Program-made: the position numbers and the translations under genes
Shown: in pieces, positions 7,118 to 14,977 of the stretch
Layout: each line of letters starts with the position of its first letter
How positions within the stretch are numbered: the first letter of the stretch is position 1
Notes under the pieces: generated by a model
What the model was told of the DNA's origin: nothing
The model's input: only the letters and a program-made list of their open reading frames with translations
The model's database searches: none
Source of the DNA: DATKPE01 sp035524335
GTDB taxonomy: Bacteria; Bacteroidota; Ignavibacteria; UBA10030; SZUA-254
NCBI GenBank assembly: GCA_035524335.1
Contig: DATKPE010000041.1
Span: 1 to 64,000, forward strand
Length of the DNA stretch: 64,000 bases
Reading direction: 5' to 3'

Positions 7118-8301
7118 GCGATCACCTGAACCTCAACGGAGAGGACGCCCGGGAGATCCCTGACGATGGCGCTCCAGCTGTCGCCGCCGTCGGTGGAGGC
7201 ATAGACCTGCCCTCCGGTCGTGCCGAAATAAATGCCGCACTCATCGAGCGTATCCACGGCCATGGCGTCGCGCAGGACATTGACATAACAGTTGGACTGC
7301 GGCAATCCGTTTGAGAGCGGTTCCCATTCATTCCCGCCTTTCCGGCTCCGGTAGACGCGTAGTCTGCCGTCGGGCGGGAACCGTTCGGCATCGCTCTTCA
7401 GCGGGATCACATAGACCGTCTCCGGCTCATGGGCATGGACGTCGATGACAAAGCCGAAGTCGCTCGGCAGATCGCCGCTGATCTCGAACCATGAATCCCC
7501 GCCGTTGTCGGTCCGCATCACATCCCAGTGTTTCTGCATATAGAGCACGTCGGGTCTGGAAGGGTGCATGGCAATGCGGTGAACGCAGTGGCCGACTTCC
7601 GCCGTCGGATCCGGAATGTACTGGGAGTGCAGTCCGCGGTTGATCGGGCGCCAGTGGGATCCGCCGTCGTCGGTGCGGAAGGCGCCGGCGGAGGATATGG
7701 CGGCATACATTCTTCCCGGATTGCGCCGGTCGAGCAGGAGCGTATGCAAACCCATACCGCCCGCTCCGGGAGCCCACTGCGGGCCCGTTCCATGCCCGCG
7801 GAGTCCCGACAGCTCCTGCCAGGATTTGCCTCCGTCGGAAGTGCGGAACAGCGCGGCATCCTCAACGCCCGCATAGACCATATCCGGATCCGAAAGCGAC
7901 GGTTCCAGATGCCAGACCCGTTTGAATTCCCAGGGATGCTGGGTGCCGTCATACCACTGATGCGTCGTCAACGGCTTCCCCGTCGCGGGGGATACGTCGT
8001 AGGCAAATTTGTTGCTTTCCGTGCGCGGCATTCCCTCGGGGGTGGTCATCGGCTCACCCGGTCCGAACCCGGGCTGGCTCCAGGTTTTTCCCCCGTCGTC
8101 GGACCGCTGGATGATCTGACCGAACCAGCCGCTCGATTGCGACGCATACAACCTGTCCGGATCGGCCGGGGAACCTTTCAGATGGTAGATTTCCCATCCG
8201 GCAAAAAACGGTCCTGCCACTTTCCAATTCCTTCGTCCCCCGTCAGACGTCAGGACGAACGCCCCCTTGCGGGTACCAACGAGAACCCGGACATTGTTCA
8301 T
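7114..8301 (-). CDS. BNR/Asp-box beta-propeller protein (sialidase/VPS10-like repeats)
   Basis: 395-residue beta-propeller with at least five Asp-box motifs S/T-x-D-x-G-x-x-W: SDDGGKTW, TSDGGKSW, TDDGGSHW, TDNGGDSW and STDGGDSW. Despite the similarity to sialidases, catalytic arginine-triad residues could not be identified and there is no signal peptide, so a cytoplasmic scaffolding or photosystem-assembly-like role is as plausible as glycoside hydrolysis. The start at 8301 (MNNVRVLVGTRKGAFVL) has AGGAGATG before it; the frame continues 27 codons upstream without a better site. It shares an ATGA overlap with the MoaD-like gene, making it the promoter-proximal gene of a three-gene sulfur-carrier operon. 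Confidence 0.85.
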   Translation of the reverse strand: MNNVRVLVGTRKGAFVLTSDGGRRNWKVAGPFFAGWEIYHLKGSPADPDRLYASQSSGWFGQIIQRSDDGGKTWSQPGFGPGEPMTTPEGMPRTESNKFAYDVSPATGKPLTTHQWYDGTQHPWEFKRVWHLEPSLSDPDMVYAGVEDAALFRTSDGGKSWQELSGLRGHGTGPQWAPGAGGMGLHTLLLDRRNPGRMYAAISSAGAFRTDDGGSHWRPINRGLHSQYIPDPTAEVGHCVHRIAMHPSRPDVLYMQKHWDVMRTDNGGDSWFEISGDLPSDFGFVIDVHAHEPETVYVIPLKSDAERFPPDGRLRVYRSRKGGNEWEPLSNGLPQSNCYVNVLRDAMAVDTLDECGIYFGTTGGQVYASTDGGDSWSAIVRDLPGVLSVEVQVIA

Positions 8302-8738
8302 AACCGCATCTCCTATGAAGAACAAGAACATGCTGATGATTGAAGTACCGGGAACCTGTCGTGTCTGGACCCCGGACTCCATTTGATAATCAGAGAAAAG
8401 TACAAATTTTTTCCGTCAAGTCAACATCCCGCCGTTGATCCGCCGACCCGGTCCGAAGCCTGGAGCGGGGAATGCGGAGCACTCCTGCCGGGCATCCCCC
8501 TTCCTTCCCTGCCGCTGATAAGTCGATAAATATCCGGACCATGTTCCCGCCGGCCCAACGGCACTGAACCGCACGTGCATTCCGGGGCGAGCGTACTAAA
8601 CCTTTTGCGTGTTCTGTTGTCAATATGTAGGTATTCAATTTTCCCGAACAATCCCCGGCCCGCCACAGAGACGATCATTGCTACCGTTGTGATGAAACAG
8701 ATTCGGTAAATCCAATCACACGATGAGGGACTTGAGCG
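8302..8738. other. Divergent intergenic region
   Basis: About 440 bases between the minus-strand BNR gene and the plus-strand guanylyltransferase-like remnant. Apart from the predicted minus-strand promoter at 8397-8424, no gene, hairpin terminator or repeat was recognised. Confidence 0.4.
8397..8424 (-). promoter_or_regulatory. Predicted promoter for the BNR-moaD-moeZ operon
   Basis: Minus-strand TTGACT (8424-8419), a 16-base spacer with an A-rich run, and TACTTT (8402-8397). It lies about 95 bases upstream of the chosen BNR start. The -35 matches 5 of 6 consensus bases; the -10 is weaker. Confidence 0.4.
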
Positions 8739-9653
8739 ATGATGTCGAGGGATGTGCACCACTGGGCGATTATCCTGCGGGGGAACGATTGTCCTGAGCG
8801 CGGCGATGGGGGTGAGCGTGCTTTGCGGCCGCCCGAAAAAACGGCCGGCGGACAAACCGGCACCCCGACCGGGCTGGCGGGGCGGGTTGCCTCGCATCTC
8901 CGGAACTTTCTTCTTCCACAGCACATCGTCGACGCGGGCACAACCCTGCCGCCCGAAACCCGCGACCGGTATTCCGGATCGACGTTTCCGCCTGACGCCG
9001 CTTCCTACTGCATGAGCGGCATCCTCCTGACCCTTCTCCGCATCCACGCCAGCGATCCATCCGCGAAAGTCGGCATCTTCCCCTGTCATCCTGTTACCGC
9101 GGACGAAACCCTCCTTCAGCCGTCCGCGCTCGAGGCATACGATTTTGTCACCGAACATCCGGATGATCTCCTTCTCCTCGGCGCCCCGCGGCAGGAGGAG
9201 GACTGGGAATTCGGGTGGCTGAACGGAGACCGCCGGCGCCCCGGGACCGGAGCATTTCCGTTTTCCGGCATCCGGAGGAGATTCAGACGGCCGACCCGGC
9301 GCAGACCGGTGCGGCGCGCATCGCTCTGCAACACGGAGATTATTTTCGGGACGGTCGAAACCCTGCTCGCCCACCTCAGGGACGTAACGCCGGAATCATT
9401 CCTTCTCCTGAACGAAATCGTGCGGGTCCGCGACACCGGCGAACGTCAGAAGCTTATCGGGGTCATCCTTCCCGATCTTCCGTTCATCACGTTCTCCTCC
9501 GCCTTTCTCCGGAATCGCACCGAGCGCCTGTTCGTCCTCTCGATGGCTCATCTGCGGAACAGGGAAACAGCCGGAATGACCGGGCGAAGAGCGGATTCCG
9601 GACAGCCGGACAACACGGGATACCTGAAAACCGGAACCGGCGCAGGCACATGA
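8739..9653 (+). pseudogene. Degenerate mannose-1-phosphate guanylyltransferase-like gene
   Basis: An open frame of 304 codons with scattered similarity to NDP-sugar pyrophosphorylases of the GDP-mannose type. It shows VHHWAIIL at the N-terminus (family WAIILAGG), SDPSAKVGIFPCHP (family dPdAxVaxFPSDH), HPDDLLLLGAPRQEEDWEFG (family LLGIxPxxPExEYGWI), CNTEIIFGTVETLLAHL (family WNTxVxVaxVxTLL) and a late ILPDLPFITFSSAFL (family MPxANFSxxVL). The signature nucleotide loop GGxGxRLxPL and the QPxxRGTAP segment are not preserved, and the FPSDH aspartate is lost. The gene therefore looks inactivated by substitutions and possibly compensated frameshifts. It could instead be a very diverged paralogue with a new role. 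Confidence 0.5.
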
Positions 9654-10000
9654 AATCGGATCATCTCGTTCCCGCGGCGGCAGCGATCGCGGCCGTGTCC
9701 TTTGCGGCATCGATCTCCCCCGACGGCATACTCGCACCCGTCTCATTACTCTGCATTTTCATCGCCGCCGTTATCGTGCGGCGCCCGGTCCGCATCCGGC
9801 AGGATGACGGCGGGATGGACGCACTCCTCGGGAGCCTCCCGCTCGGAGCAGGTTCCCCCTTCCGGTCTCCGTCCGATGTGAAACGATATCTCGTCTATCT
9901 CGGTCACCTTGCCCGGTCACTTCTCTATTCCGCGGCGCCCACCGGCCGGAAATCCGCGTCGGAGGGGGAAGAGAACAGCAGCAGGCCGAATCCTGACTGA
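9650..10000 (+). CDS. Small membrane protein of unknown function
   Basis: A 116-residue frame beginning MKSDHLVPAAAAIAAVSFAA, whose ATG overlaps the stop of the guanylyltransferase-like frame (ATGA). It has two close hydrophobic segments (about residues 7-24 and 30-45) followed by a charged, soluble tail rich in Arg and Ser. I recognise no family. The overlap argues that it was once translationally coupled to the upstream gene, but since that gene looks decayed this one may be decaying too. Confidence 0.3.
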   Translation: MKSDHLVPAAAAIAAVSFAASISPDGILAPVSLLCIFIAAVIVRRPVRIRQDDGGMDALLGSLPLGAGSPFRSPSDVKRYLVYLGHLARSLLYSAAPTGRKSASEGEENSSRPNPD

Positions 10001-10208
10001 GACCGCATCCTGCGCCGCCGGATGATGCATGCGCACGCCGTCCGGAATTGCGTCTGACGCACGGGGGAGTTATACTATCGTTGTGAATGCGCCACCCTGG
10101 ACGTTTACCGCCGCGGAGTGAACTCCCGGGCGTCTGCCTCCGTCGGACAGGTGCGCGGAGGTCCGGATTCACCTGCAGCAACAAACACCATTCCCTGAAA
10201 GGAGAAGT

Positions 10209-10595
10209 ATGACGTTCATGAAAACCGTTGAAGAACCTTTGTACTCCGTTCTCCGCATCGTTGCCGGATTTCTGTTTCTCTGGCACGGATCGCAGAAGCT
10301 CTTCGGTTTCCCGCCCGCGGGGGGCGAGATCCCTCTGTACATAATTCTGTTTGGCGGAATCGTGGAGTTTGTCGGCGGCGTTCTCATCATGCTCGGGTTC
10401 CGGACCCGGTGGGCGGCATTCATCGCATCGGGGCAGATGGCCTACGCCTACTGGTCGATGCACGGCACACATGCCGTACTGCCGATCGTCAACCACGGCG
10501 AGCTCGCCGTGCTGTACTGTTTCCTCTTTTTGTACATCTGCGCGCATGGCGGCGGTGCGTTCAGCATCGATGCGATGAGCGGGAGGGGAAAATAA
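10209..10595 (+). CDS. DoxX-family membrane protein
   Basis: 128-residue protein with four predicted membrane helices and the typical DoxX opening: LYSVLRIVAGFLFLWHGSQK then LFGFP, IPLYIILFGGIVEFVGGVLI, RWAAFIASGQMAYAYW and LAVLYCFLFLYICAHGGG. The family is related to the thiosulfate:quinone oxidoreductase DoxD subunit and to stress-associated membrane complexes; the substrate of this member is unknown. The ATG at 10209 has AAAGGAG in front at good spacing. It is monocistronic as far as can be seen: the next gene has its own promoter about 260 bases downstream. Confidence 0.9.
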   Translation: MTFMKTVEEPLYSVLRIVAGFLFLWHGSQKLFGFPPAGGEIPLYIILFGGIVEFVGGVLIMLGFRTRWAAFIASGQMAYAYWSMHGTHAVLPIVNHGELAVLYCFLFLYICAHGGGAFSIDAMSGRGK

Positions 10596-10983
10596 TCGTG
10601 ATCGCGGACGTGTGAGGGAAGCGACAGCGTGGAAAAATTCTGCACAGCGGATCTTCAGCGTGAAGTCGCTTCATTTTTTGTTGCATAATTCAACATCCGT
10701 GAATCGAATTTTCTTCTGAAAAGCAGAAAAAACGAGGAGCTCGTTCGGAGGGAAAGACATGGCGGTGCGATAAAAATTCCATGAACGGCGGTACGGAACC
10801 GAAAGGTGGCTCGGGGGGGAAGGGATGATTAAAATTATTTCATGGGGAAGGCTTGAATTCCTGCGGGATAATTTGTATACTAGGGACACTCTTCGTCAGG
10901 TACCTGCAGGTCATCGCTCTTCCATCAGATAAGAGCCGGTGGCAGGGACGGAGTTCATCACTCCAACAATCAGGAGAAACACG
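10596..10983. other. Intergenic region upstream of the respiratory operon
   Basis: About 390 bases with no recognisable gene. Its right half is AT-richer than the surroundings and contains the predicted promoter at 10853-10881. The left half holds no clear terminator for the DoxX gene. Confidence 0.5.
10853..10881 (+). promoter_or_regulatory. Predicted promoter of the cupredoxin-cox operon
   Basis: TTGAAT (10853-10858), a 17-base spacer and TATACT (10876-10881), with 4 of 6 and 5 of 6 consensus matches. It lies about 100 bases before the cupredoxin start. No other promoter-like site of similar quality was seen between here and 19.4 kb, so it may serve the whole respiratory operon. Confidence 0.6.
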
Positions 10984-11685
10984 ATGGTCGCTCTTCGATC
11001 AGTTCTCATGTTCTTAGTTCTTGGTATTCTTGTTCTTCCCGCAGAGAGTCTCTCCGGCAACATCACCGGTAAAATCAACTACACCGGCCCCAAGGTCAGT
11101 GCGACGCCTATCAAGATGAATGCCGACCCGAAGTGCCTGTCGATGCACAGCGGCAAGGATGTCGCGCCCGAGCAGGTGGTCGTCAATCCGAACAACACCC
11201 TCCGTTACGTGTTCGTATACGTGAAGAAAGGTCTTGAAGGGAAAAAGTTCCCGACGCCGTCCACAAAAGTTTCGATCGATCAGTTGGGCTGCATGTATCA
11301 TCCGCACGTCTTCGGTATCATGACGCATCAGCAGCTCGAGATCACGAACAGCGACGGCACGCTGCATAATATCCATGCGCTCCCGGTGAACAATCCGCAG
11401 TTCAACATCGCCCAGCCCAACAAGGGAATGAAATTCACGAAGTCGTTCGACAAACCGGAAGTGATGGTCAAGGTAAAGTGCGAAGTGCACAACTGGATGG
11501 CGGCCTATATCGGCGTCCTGGACCATCCCTTCTTCGCGGTGTCCGACGACAAGGGTAATTTCGAGATCAAGAATCTGCCTCCCGGCGAATACGAACTCGA
11601 AGCCTGGCAGGAAAAGTTCGGCACCAAAACGCTGAAAGTCACCGTCGGCGCTTCCGACACCAAAACCGCTGATTTCACGTACTGA
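10984..11685 (+). CDS. Secreted cupredoxin-like (methylamine-utilization type) copper protein
   Basis: 233 residues with an N-terminal signal sequence (VLMFLVLGILVLPAESLSG), so periplasmic or exported. The middle is a plastocyanin-like domain. HNIHALP supplies the first His (about H128/H131), and KCEVHNWMAAYIG supplies C166, H169 and M172 in the Cys-x2-His-x2-Met type-1 copper arrangement. A preceding C103-x2-H106-x-H108 element (GCMYHPHV) is also conserved in this family and may bind metal. The last 50 residues look like a carboxypeptidase-regulatory beta-sandwich (GNFEIKNLPPGEYELEAWQ). The ATG at 10984 follows AGGAGAAACACG. As first gene of the oxidase operon it is a candidate electron donor to the CuA site; this is inference. 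Confidence 0.85.
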   Translation: MVALRSVLMFLVLGILVLPAESLSGNITGKINYTGPKVSATPIKMNADPKCLSMHSGKDVAPEQVVVNPNNTLRYVFVYVKKGLEGKKFPTPSTKVSIDQLGCMYHPHVFGIMTHQQLEITNSDGTLHNIHALPVNNPQFNIAQPNKGMKFTKSFDKPEVMVKVKCEVHNWMAAYIGVLDHPFFAVSDDKGNFEIKNLPPGEYELEAWQEKFGTKTLKVTVGASDTKTADFTY

Positions 11686-11788
11686 CGTTCTGATTTGATG
11701 ATCACGCCGGAGTTCCCGCCGCAGGGCGGGATCCGGCCTACCTGTCGTACTGCATCATCACATTGCGTTCATTGGGATAGGACCATTC

Positions 11789-13561
11789 ATGAGCATGACT
11801 CACACTGCGCAGGCGGTTGACGAGGCGCACGGCCACGAACACCGTCAGTCGTTCCTCCGGGCATACGTGTTTTCGACCGATCACAAGGTGATCGGCGTTC
11901 AATACGCCATCACCAGCCTCCTGTTTCTCTTTTTCGGTTTTTCCCTGATGATGCTGATGCGGTGGCAGTTAGCCTACCCGGGCGAAGCGCTTCCGTTCAT
12001 CGGGCGGCTCTTCGGCGACGAGCGCATGCCCGGCGGTGTGATGCTTCCTGAGTTCTATAATCAGCTCGGCGCGATGCACGGCACAATCATGGTTTTTTTA
12101 GGCGTCGTACCGCTGAGTGTCGGAGCGTTTGGAAATTACGTCATGCCGCTCCAAATCGGAGCGCCCGACATGGCGTTCCCGAAGCTGAATATGATGAGTT
12201 ACTGGGTCTATTTTGTCGGCGGAGTCACGATGCTCATCGGTTTCTTCGTGCCGGGCGGCGCAGCGGCATCGGGATGGACATCCTATCCGCCGCTCTCAGT
12301 CATCGCGACGACGGGTCAGACGGTGTGGCTTATCGGCATGGTTTTCCTCATCACGTCCTCGCTCCTCGGGTCCGTTAATTTTATCGTCACGATCCTGCAG
12401 CTCCGGGCAAAGGGCCTCTCCTTCATGCGCCTCCCCCTGTTTGTCTGGTCCCAGTTCGTTACATCGTTTCTCCTCCTGCTTGCATTCCCCCCGCTCGAAG
12501 CGGCAGGCGTCCTCCAGCTGATGGACAGGCTTGCAGGAACCAGTTTTTTCCTCCCCTCAGGTCTGGTCGTCAGCGGTCAGCCGTTGATGAATACGGGAGG
12601 CGGAAGTCCGCTCCTCTGGCAGCATTTATTCTGGTTCCTCGCGCATCCCGAAGTGTACGTCCTGATTCTCCCGGCGCTCGGCATCATTGCGGAAATCATC
12701 GCCAACAATACCAGGAAACCGGTCTGGGGCTATCGATCGGTCGTGTATGCCATGATCTTCCTCGGTTTTATGTCGTTCCTCGTCTGGGCGCATCACATGT
12801 TCCTGACCGGCATGGGGACGGCGATCAGTTCATTTTTTCAGACGACGACGATGATTATTTCCATACCGTCGGTCATCATCCTGTCGGCATTTTTCATATC
12901 CCTGGTCGGCGGATCTCTCAGGTTCAACACCCCGATGCTCTTCGCACTCGCGTTTCTTCCGATGTTCGGGATCGGCGGACTGACGGGGCTGCCTCTCGGG
13001 CTTGCGACATCGGACATCCATCTTCACGACACCTATTATGTCATCGGACATTTCCATTACGTGGTTGCGCCGGGCACGATCTTCGGTCTCTTCGCCGGCA
13101 TTTACTTCTGGTATCCAAAGGTAACCGGGCGCCGGATGAACGAAACGCTCGGGCGGATCCATTTCTGGGGATCGTTCGTCTGCATGAATCTTATTTTCTT
13201 TCCGATGCTCATCCAGGGCCTTGCCGGGGTATCCCGCCGGCTGTACGACGGGGGCCAGCAGTACGCCCATGCCCAGGGGGTTCTTCATCTCAATGAAGTC
13301 ATGTCGGTCGCTGCCTGGACCATGGGTGTCTTCCAGCTGTTTTTTGTCGTGAATTTCTTTTTGAGTTTGAAGACGGGGAAAAAGGCTGCGCCGAACGTCT
13401 GGGAGGCAACGACGCTGGACTGGGCGGCCACGACCTCGCCGCCGCTCGCACACGGTAATTTTGCGGTCGTCCCGCAGGTCTACCACGGTCCGTACGAATA
13501 CAGCGTCCCCGGCCATGCCGCCGACTTCACACCGCAGAACGAGTTTCTCAAGGGATCATAA
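11789..13561 (+). CDS. ctaD: Cytochrome c oxidase subunit I (heme-copper oxidase, aa3-type)
   Basis: Catalytic subunit of an A-type heme-copper oxidase, 590 residues and 12 membrane helices. Visible signatures are the N-terminal FSTDHKVIGVQYAITSL, GNYVMPLQIGAPDMAFPKLN, and the CuB/tyrosine motif HPEVYVLILPALG. The CuB histidine pair follows in FLVWAHHMFLTGMG, and then the heme-ligand stretch HDTYYVIGHFHYVV. The usual ISH after the HPEVY helix is IAE here, a local deviation from mitochondrial-type enzymes. Subunits III and IV follow immediately, but subunit II is four genes further down. The C-terminal tail has no cytochrome c. Confidence 0.97.
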   Translation: MSMTHTAQAVDEAHGHEHRQSFLRAYVFSTDHKVIGVQYAITSLLFLFFGFSLMMLMRWQLAYPGEALPFIGRLFGDERMPGGVMLPEFYNQLGAMHGTIMVFLGVVPLSVGAFGNYVMPLQIGAPDMAFPKLNMMSYWVYFVGGVTMLIGFFVPGGAAASGWTSYPPLSVIATTGQTVWLIGMVFLITSSLLGSVNFIVTILQLRAKGLSFMRLPLFVWSQFVTSFLLLLAFPPLEAAGVLQLMDRLAGTSFFLPSGLVVSGQPLMNTGGGSPLLWQHLFWFLAHPEVYVLILPALGIIAEIIANNTRKPVWGYRSVVYAMIFLGFMSFLVWAHHMFLTGMGTAISSFFQTTTMIISIPSVIILSAFFISLVGGSLRFNTPMLFALAFLPMFGIGGLTGLPLGLATSDIHLHDTYYVIGHFHYVVAPGTIFGLFAGIYFWYPKVTGRRMNETLGRIHFWGSFVCMNLIFFPMLIQGLAGVSRRLYDGGQQYAHAQGVLHLNEVMSVAAWTMGVFQLFFVVNFFLSLKTGKKAAPNVWEATTLDWAATTSPPLAHGNFAVVPQVYHGPYEYSVPGHAADFTPQNEFLKGS

Positions 13562-13562
13562 C

Positions 13563-14147
13563 ATGGAAATCCCCTACACGGTCACCCCCCGCCCGGAAAC
13601 GGGGCTCTTCAACGCAAAAGCCGGCATCTGGCTTTTCCTCGCTTCAGAAGTGATGCTCTTCGGAGCGTTGTTCACAACATACATTCTTCTCCGAGTCGGC
13701 GCGGTCGTCTGGCCACACGGCGAGCTTGATGTCCCGCTGGCCACGGTGAATACCGCAGTCCTGATCAGCTCGAGCATTACAATGGTCATGGCGTGGGCCT
13801 CTCTGAAGATGAACGACTTTAAAAAATACAGACGGTACATGGGCCTGACGATCCTCCTCGGGATCTGTTTCCTTATCATCAAGGGTTTCGAGTACGCGCA
13901 TCATTTCGCTTCGGGCGAACTGCCGAACAAGAGCACATTTCTCGCAATATACTTTACGCTGACCGGACTGCACGGGCTCCACGTTATCGGAGGCATGATC
14001 GTGAACAGTTACTTCTGGGGACCCGGGAGCAGGATGTGGAAAACGGAACCTGAGAGGTTCACCAACAGAATCGAGGTCGCCGGGTTATACTGGCACTTCG
14101 TGGACCTTGTCTGGATTTTCCTCTTCCCGGTTCTTTATCTTTTATAA
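13563..14147 (+). CDS. ctaE: Cytochrome c oxidase subunit III
   Basis: 194 residues in five hydrophobic helices, the short bacterial form without the first two helices of mitochondrial subunit III. Recognisable stretches are KAGIWLFLASEVMLFGALFT, FLAIYFTLTGLHGLHVIGGM and the C-terminal VAGLYWHFVDLVWIFLFPVL. The glutamate in ASEVMLF and the final YWHFVDLVWIFLFP are hallmark residues. It starts one base after the subunit I stop, with a possible Shine-Dalgarno inside the end of that gene. Confidence 0.96.
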   Translation: MEIPYTVTPRPETGLFNAKAGIWLFLASEVMLFGALFTTYILLRVGAVVWPHGELDVPLATVNTAVLISSSITMVMAWASLKMNDFKKYRRYMGLTILLGICFLIIKGFEYAHHFASGELPNKSTFLAIYFTLTGLHGLHVIGGMIVNSYFWGPGSRMWKTEPERFTNRIEVAGLYWHFVDLVWIFLFPVLYLL

Positions 14148-14158
14148 TCGGAGACACC

Positions 14159-14479
14159 ATGGAAGCGACAAACACGCACGACATCGATATAAAAAAACAT
14201 GTGCGCACCTACGTGCTGGTCTTCGTATCCCTTCTGGCGCTGACGCTTGTCACCGTTACCGTCTCCTATCTGCATCTGGAGATGCGGGCGGCGATTTTCG
14301 TCGCGCTCACGATCGCGACGGTGAAGGGCTCTCTGGTCGCCTGTTATTTTATGCATCTTATTTCGGAGAAACGGCTCATTTATTCAACCCTCATCCTGAC
14401 GGCCTTCTTTTTCGTCGTCCTCATGTGGCTGCCGCTTTTTGCCCATTCAAATCCGATTATCTATAAAAATGTCCCTTAA
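14159..14479 (+). CDS. ctaF: Cytochrome c oxidase subunit IV (prokaryotic type)
   Basis: 106-residue membrane protein with three helices: HVRTYVLVFVSLLALTLVTV, AAIFVALTIATVKGSLVACY and LIYSTLILTAFFFVVLMWLP. The VKGSLVACYFMHL core is the signature of the bacterial subunit IV / caa3 small-subunit family. It follows subunit III by 11 bases with CGGAGA before the ATG. It supports assembly and stability of the oxidase rather than catalysis. Confidence 0.9.
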   Translation: MEATNTHDIDIKKHVRTYVLVFVSLLALTLVTVTVSYLHLEMRAAIFVALTIATVKGSLVACYFMHLISEKRLIYSTLILTAFFFVVLMWLPLFAHSNPIIYKNVP

Positions 14480-14675
14480 ATCGTTTCATATTTTTTTCAT
14501 CGCCGTTTCCTCGCTCCTCGCCTTCGGGTTCGCGTACTGGCTCTTCCGGCAATATGCCGAACGAAGCGGGGCCACGCTCCTGCTGTTCGGATTCACGTCC
14601 GTGCTTGTCGGGACCGGGTTGATCTTCTACGGAATACGATTTTTAAAAAAACTAAAACACGTGAGTTATTTATGA
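14469..14675 (+). CDS. Small membrane protein in the oxidase operon
   Basis: 68 residues with two membrane helices (FHIFFIAVSSLLAFGFAYWL and TLLLFGFTSVLVGTGLIFYG) joined by FRQYAERSG, and a basic C-terminus KKLKH. Its start overlaps the end of subunit IV by 11 bases and its stop overlaps the next start by ATGA, so it is clearly part of the operon. I do not recognise a named family. The position suggests an accessory subunit or assembly factor of the oxidase. Confidence 0.75.
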   Translation: MSLKSFHIFFIAVSSLLAFGFAYWLFRQYAERSGATLLLFGFTSVLVGTGLIFYGIRFLKKLKHVSYL

Positions 14676-14977
14676 ACCCGATCGCGCGCGGAATGTACGT
14701 CACCCTGCTGATACTCACCGTCGTGAGCGCCTCTGCGGCGTGCCCGGCATGTTACGGCGCGAAAGATTCGCCCATGACCGCCGGGATGAACACTGCGATC
14801 CTCGTGATGCTCGGCATCACCGGAGTGGTCCTGTCTCTGTTTCTCGGCGCGGCGGTATATTTCTGGCGCCGTGGCCGACGTCACCGTATGATGCTCTCGG
14901 ACAAGCTGTTCGTCAATAGGGAGGGTCAATTATTCGTTACCAACGTTAAAGGAATTCCTGAATGGAACAATTCCTAG
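14672..14977 (+). CDS. Small membrane protein with an N-terminal CPACYG motif
   Basis: 101 residues. A hydrophobic signal-like segment (YVTLLILTVVSASA) is followed at once by ACPACYGAKDSP, then a second membrane helix (AILVMLGITGVVLSLFLGAA), a basic stretch RRGRRHR and a short cytoplasmic tail. The CxxC after the signal would face the periplasm, where it could bind copper or undergo thiol exchange. It overlaps the subunit II start by 16 bases. Similar proteins occur in oxidase clusters of several phyla as far as I recall, but I know of no assigned function. A role in CuA assembly is a guess from the motif and position. Confidence 0.75.
   Translation: MNPIARGMYVTLLILTVVSASAACPACYGAKDSPMTAGMNTAILVMLGITGVVLSLFLGAAVYFWRRGRRHRMMLSDKLFVNREGQLFVTNVKGIPEWNNS

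Noticed and set aside
8421..9374. 317-codon minus-strand frame opposite the guanylyltransferase-like gene
   Set aside because: The plus-strand frame has recognisable sugar-nucleotide transferase blocks; the minus frame has none.
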